Below are positions 7,041 to 8,766 of a stretch of 8,766 nucleotides of DNA, piece by piece. Each line of letters starts with the position of its first letter. Positions within the stretch are counted from its first letter, which is position 1. The position numbers and the translations under genes were made by a program. A model generated the notes under the pieces. That model ran no database searches. It had not been told where the DNA came from and was given only the letters and a program-made list of their open reading frames with translations. Source of the DNA: Actinomycetota bacterium (GTDB taxonomy: Bacteria > Actinomycetota > Acidimicrobiia > Acidimicrobiales > JAHWLA01); the NCBI GenBank assembly GCA_019347595.1, contig JAHWLA010000112.1:1-8766 (forward strand), read 5' to 3'.

Positions 7041-8723
7041 GTGGACGAAGCGCTGCCGGCGATAGAGGGTATGAGTCGGGCCGTCCTCGACTCGCTCTCG
7101 GCCCACACCGCGCTGCTCGACCACACCGGCCTCGTCATCGCCGTCAACCGGGCGTGGGCCCGCTTTCTGGAGGAGCATCCCGGCGACTCGTGGCGGCCGC
7201 CGGTCGGCCACGACTACCTGGCGGCGTGCGAGGCCGCCGCCAAGGAGGGCTCCGTGCAGGCGCCGGTCGTGGCGGACGGCGTGCGCAGCGTGCTGGCCGG
7301 TCGCCACCGCGCCTTCCACCTCGACTACGCCGACACGGTCGACGACGAGGAGCTGTGGTTCAGCCTCCGGGCTACGCCGCTCGACATCCCTACCGGCGGA
7401 GCGGTCGTCTCCTACACCGACATCACCACCCGGAAGCGGGCCGAGAGCCAGCTCGCCCACCAAGCGCTGCACGACCCGCTCACCGGCCTGTCGAACCGCA
7501 CGCTGTTCGTCGACCGGCTGTCGCTGGCGCTGGCCCGGCTGGAACGGCGGACGACGACGGTCGCCGTGCTCTTCCTCGACCTCGACCGCTTCAAGGTGGT
7601 GAACGACAGCCTGGGCCACGACGTGGGCGATCAGCTCATCACAGCCATGGCCGGGCGCCTGCGCGCCGTGCTGCGACCGGGCGACACCGCCGCCCGCTTC
7701 GGCGGCGACGAGTTCACCGTGCTGTGCGAGGAGATCGCCGAGCCCGCCGATGCCATCGCCATCGCCGACCGCATCCTCGCCGCCGTCGCCAAGCCCTTTC
7801 AGCTCGACGATGCCGAGGTGCGCCTGAGCACCAGCGTCGGCATCGCACTGGCGACAGGCCCCGGCGACCGGCCCGACGAGCTGGTGCGCGACGCCGACGC
7901 CGCCATGTACCAGGCCAAGCAGCAGGGCAAGGCGCGCTGGGTGCTCTTCGATGACGACATGCGGGCGTCGGCCGTGGCCCGCTTGGAGGTGGAGAACGCC
8001 CTCCACCGGGCGCTCGAGCGCGACGAGTTCCGGCTGCACTACCAGCCCATCGCCGAGCCGGGCAGCGGCCGGCTCCTGGGAGCGGAAGCGCTGGTGCGGT
8101 GGGAGAGCCCGGCCCTGGGCTCGATGCCGTCCGAGGAGTGGTTGCCCTTGGCCGAGGAGATCGGGTTGGTGGTGCCCGTCGGTGCGTGGGCGCTGGAACA
8201 GGCGTGTCGGCAGGCGGCCGAGTGGCTGGCCGCAGGCCGGGTGCCGGACGACTTCTTCGTCGCCGTCAACGTGTCCGGTCGCCAGCTCGCGCAGCCCGAT
8301 CTGCCGGTCGTGGTGGAACAGGCGTTGCAGGCGGCGGGGCTGGCGGCCGGGCACCTGTGCGTGGAGATCACCGAGCACGCGGTGATGGACGACCTGGACG
8401 ATGCGCCGGCCCGTCTGGGCGCGCTCCGGGAGACGGGCGTGCGCATCGCGCTCGACAACTTCGGCACCGGCTACTCGTCGCTGGCCCGGTTGCGGGCGTT
8501 CCCGGTCGACTTCCTGAAGATCGACCGTTGCTTCCTCACCGACCCGGCCGACGACGACCCAGGCGTGGTGCGGGCCGTCGTCCACCTGGCCCACGCACTC
8601 GGGCTGCGGGCCATCGCCGAGGGGGTGGAAGGCGACGAGCAGCGCCGGTGGCTGGCCGCGTGCGGCTGCGACGCCGCCCAAGGCACCGCCCTCGGCCCAC
8701 CCCAACCCCCCGAGGCGTTCTAA
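7041..8723 (+). CDS. PAS-GGDEF-EAL cyclic di-GMP protein
   Basis: A 560-residue soluble protein with a PAS-like sensor (about 12-132), GGDEF domain (about 138-300) and EAL domain (about 310-555), able in principle to make and break cyclic di-GMP. GGDEF is intact (221-225), with metal-site FLDLDRFK upstream and an I-site R212-P-G-D215 five residues before it. The EAL domain keeps EALVRW (349-354), Asn410 in NVSGRQL, Glu442 and Glu445 in EITEH, Lys493 in FLKID, Glu527 in AEGVE and Gln547. The DDFGTG motif, however, reads DNFGTGYSS, with Asn473 for the second metal-loop Asp. The PAS ends in the typical DITTRKRAE linker. An earlier GTG at 7023, directly behind the preceding stop, would add six residues; I prefer 7041 because of the -10 spacing, and neither has a convincing ribosome site. 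Lies 18 bp behind the gamma-glutamyltransferase gene, perhaps co-transcribed. Confidence 0.93.
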   Translation: MDEALPAIEGMSRAVLDSLSAHTALLDHTGLVIAVNRAWARFLEEHPGDSWRPPVGHDYLAACEAAAKEGSVQAPVVADGVRSVLAGRHRAFHLDYADTVDDEELWFSLRATPLDIPTGGAVVSYTDITTRKRAESQLAHQALHDPLTGLSNRTLFVDRLSLALARLERRTTTVAVLFLDLDRFKVVNDSLGHDVGDQLITAMAGRLRAVLRPGDTAARFGGDEFTVLCEEIAEPADAIAIADRILAAVAKPFQLDDAEVRLSTSVGIALATGPGDRPDELVRDADAAMYQAKQQGKARWVLFDDDMRASAVARLEVENALHRALERDEFRLHYQPIAEPGSGRLLGAEALVRWESPALGSMPSEEWLPLAEEIGLVVPVGAWALEQACRQAAEWLAAGRVPDDFFVAVNVSGRQLAQPDLPVVVEQALQAAGLAAGHLCVEITEHAVMDDLDDAPARLGALRETGVRIALDNFGTGYSSLARLRAFPVDFLKIDRCFLTDPADDDPGVVRAVVHLAHALGLRAIAEGVEGDEQRRWLAACGCDAAQGTALGPPQPPEAF

Positions 8724-8741
8724 CCCCGCGAACTGTGCGGA

Positions 8742-8766
8742 GTTGGGGCGCTCAGGGCGCCCCAAC
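8742..8766 (+). terminator. strong hairpin after the PAS-GGDEF-EAL gene, cut by the window end
   Basis: GTTGGGGCGC (8742-8751) and GCGCCCCAAC (8757-8766) are perfect inverted copies around the 5-nt loop TCAGG, starting 18 bp after the stop codon. The window ends on the last paired base, so the stem may be longer and any T-tract is unseen. The sequence just before it, GCGAACTGTGCGGA (8728-8741), would be the outer left arm if the palindrome continues. The apex, read on the minus strand, shares CTGAGCG with the two hairpins at the left end of the window. Confidence 0.7.

Noticed and set aside
5451..8765. Very long minus-strand open frame (over 1,100 codons) opposite the gamma-glutamyltransferase and PAS-GGDEF-EAL genes
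   Set aside because: It has no domain signature, is rich in Arg, Gly, Gln and His, and mirrors two well-supported plus-strand genes. Long antisense frames without stops are expected in DNA of this GC content.

Overview
The window is very GC-rich, roughly 70% by eye, and its genes show strong G/C preference at third codon positions. Together with a mycobacterial-type acyl-CoA ligase and start codons placed for leaderless transcription, this points to a chromosomal segment of a high-GC actinomycete. An Acidimicrobiia-like lineage is my inference; there is no rRNA or other marker here to prove it. I see no tRNA, rRNA, CRISPR array, transposase, phage gene or recognisable defence cassette.

Layout: (1) Positions 1-294 hold the possible 3' end of a plus-strand membrane-protein gene, then two related, oppositely oriented hairpins lying back to back. 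(2) Positions 295-2931 (minus strand) are a tight three-gene run, in transcription order: a signal-peptide, Pro/Ala/Ser/Thr-rich, single-pass membrane protein; a six-helix GAF-GGDEF diguanylate cyclase joined to it by an ATGA overlap; and a GNAT acetyltransferase whose start lies inside the cyclase's 3' end. (3) A 148-bp divergent spacer leads to a plus-strand FadD-type acyl-CoA synthetase (3080-4609). (4) This converges, across a small hairpin, on a SirB1-type transglutaminase-like protein (4644-5429, minus). (5) A 36-bp divergent promoter gap separates that gene from a signal-less gamma-glutamyltransferase-family protein (5466-7022, plus). Close behind follows a PAS-GGDEF-EAL protein (7041-8723). 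(6) The right edge cuts through a strong hairpin.

Functionally the window carries two cyclic di-GMP proteins. One is a membrane cyclase with an intact active site and inhibitory site. The other is a soluble bifunctional-type protein whose EAL domain has one substitution in a metal-binding motif. The cyclase's coupled partner has no enzymatic domain and looks like an anchored stalk or envelope protein, so the pair may form an envelope-to-c-di-GMP unit; this is inference. The other genes are ordinary metabolic or accessory genes with no evident pathway link.

The most unusual signal is non-coding. The two hairpins at 176-294 share an 11-nt apex and differ at three of ten aligned stem pairs, each time with a compensating change on the other arm. 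A third, partly similar hairpin closes the window. They look like members of a structured 3'-end element family.
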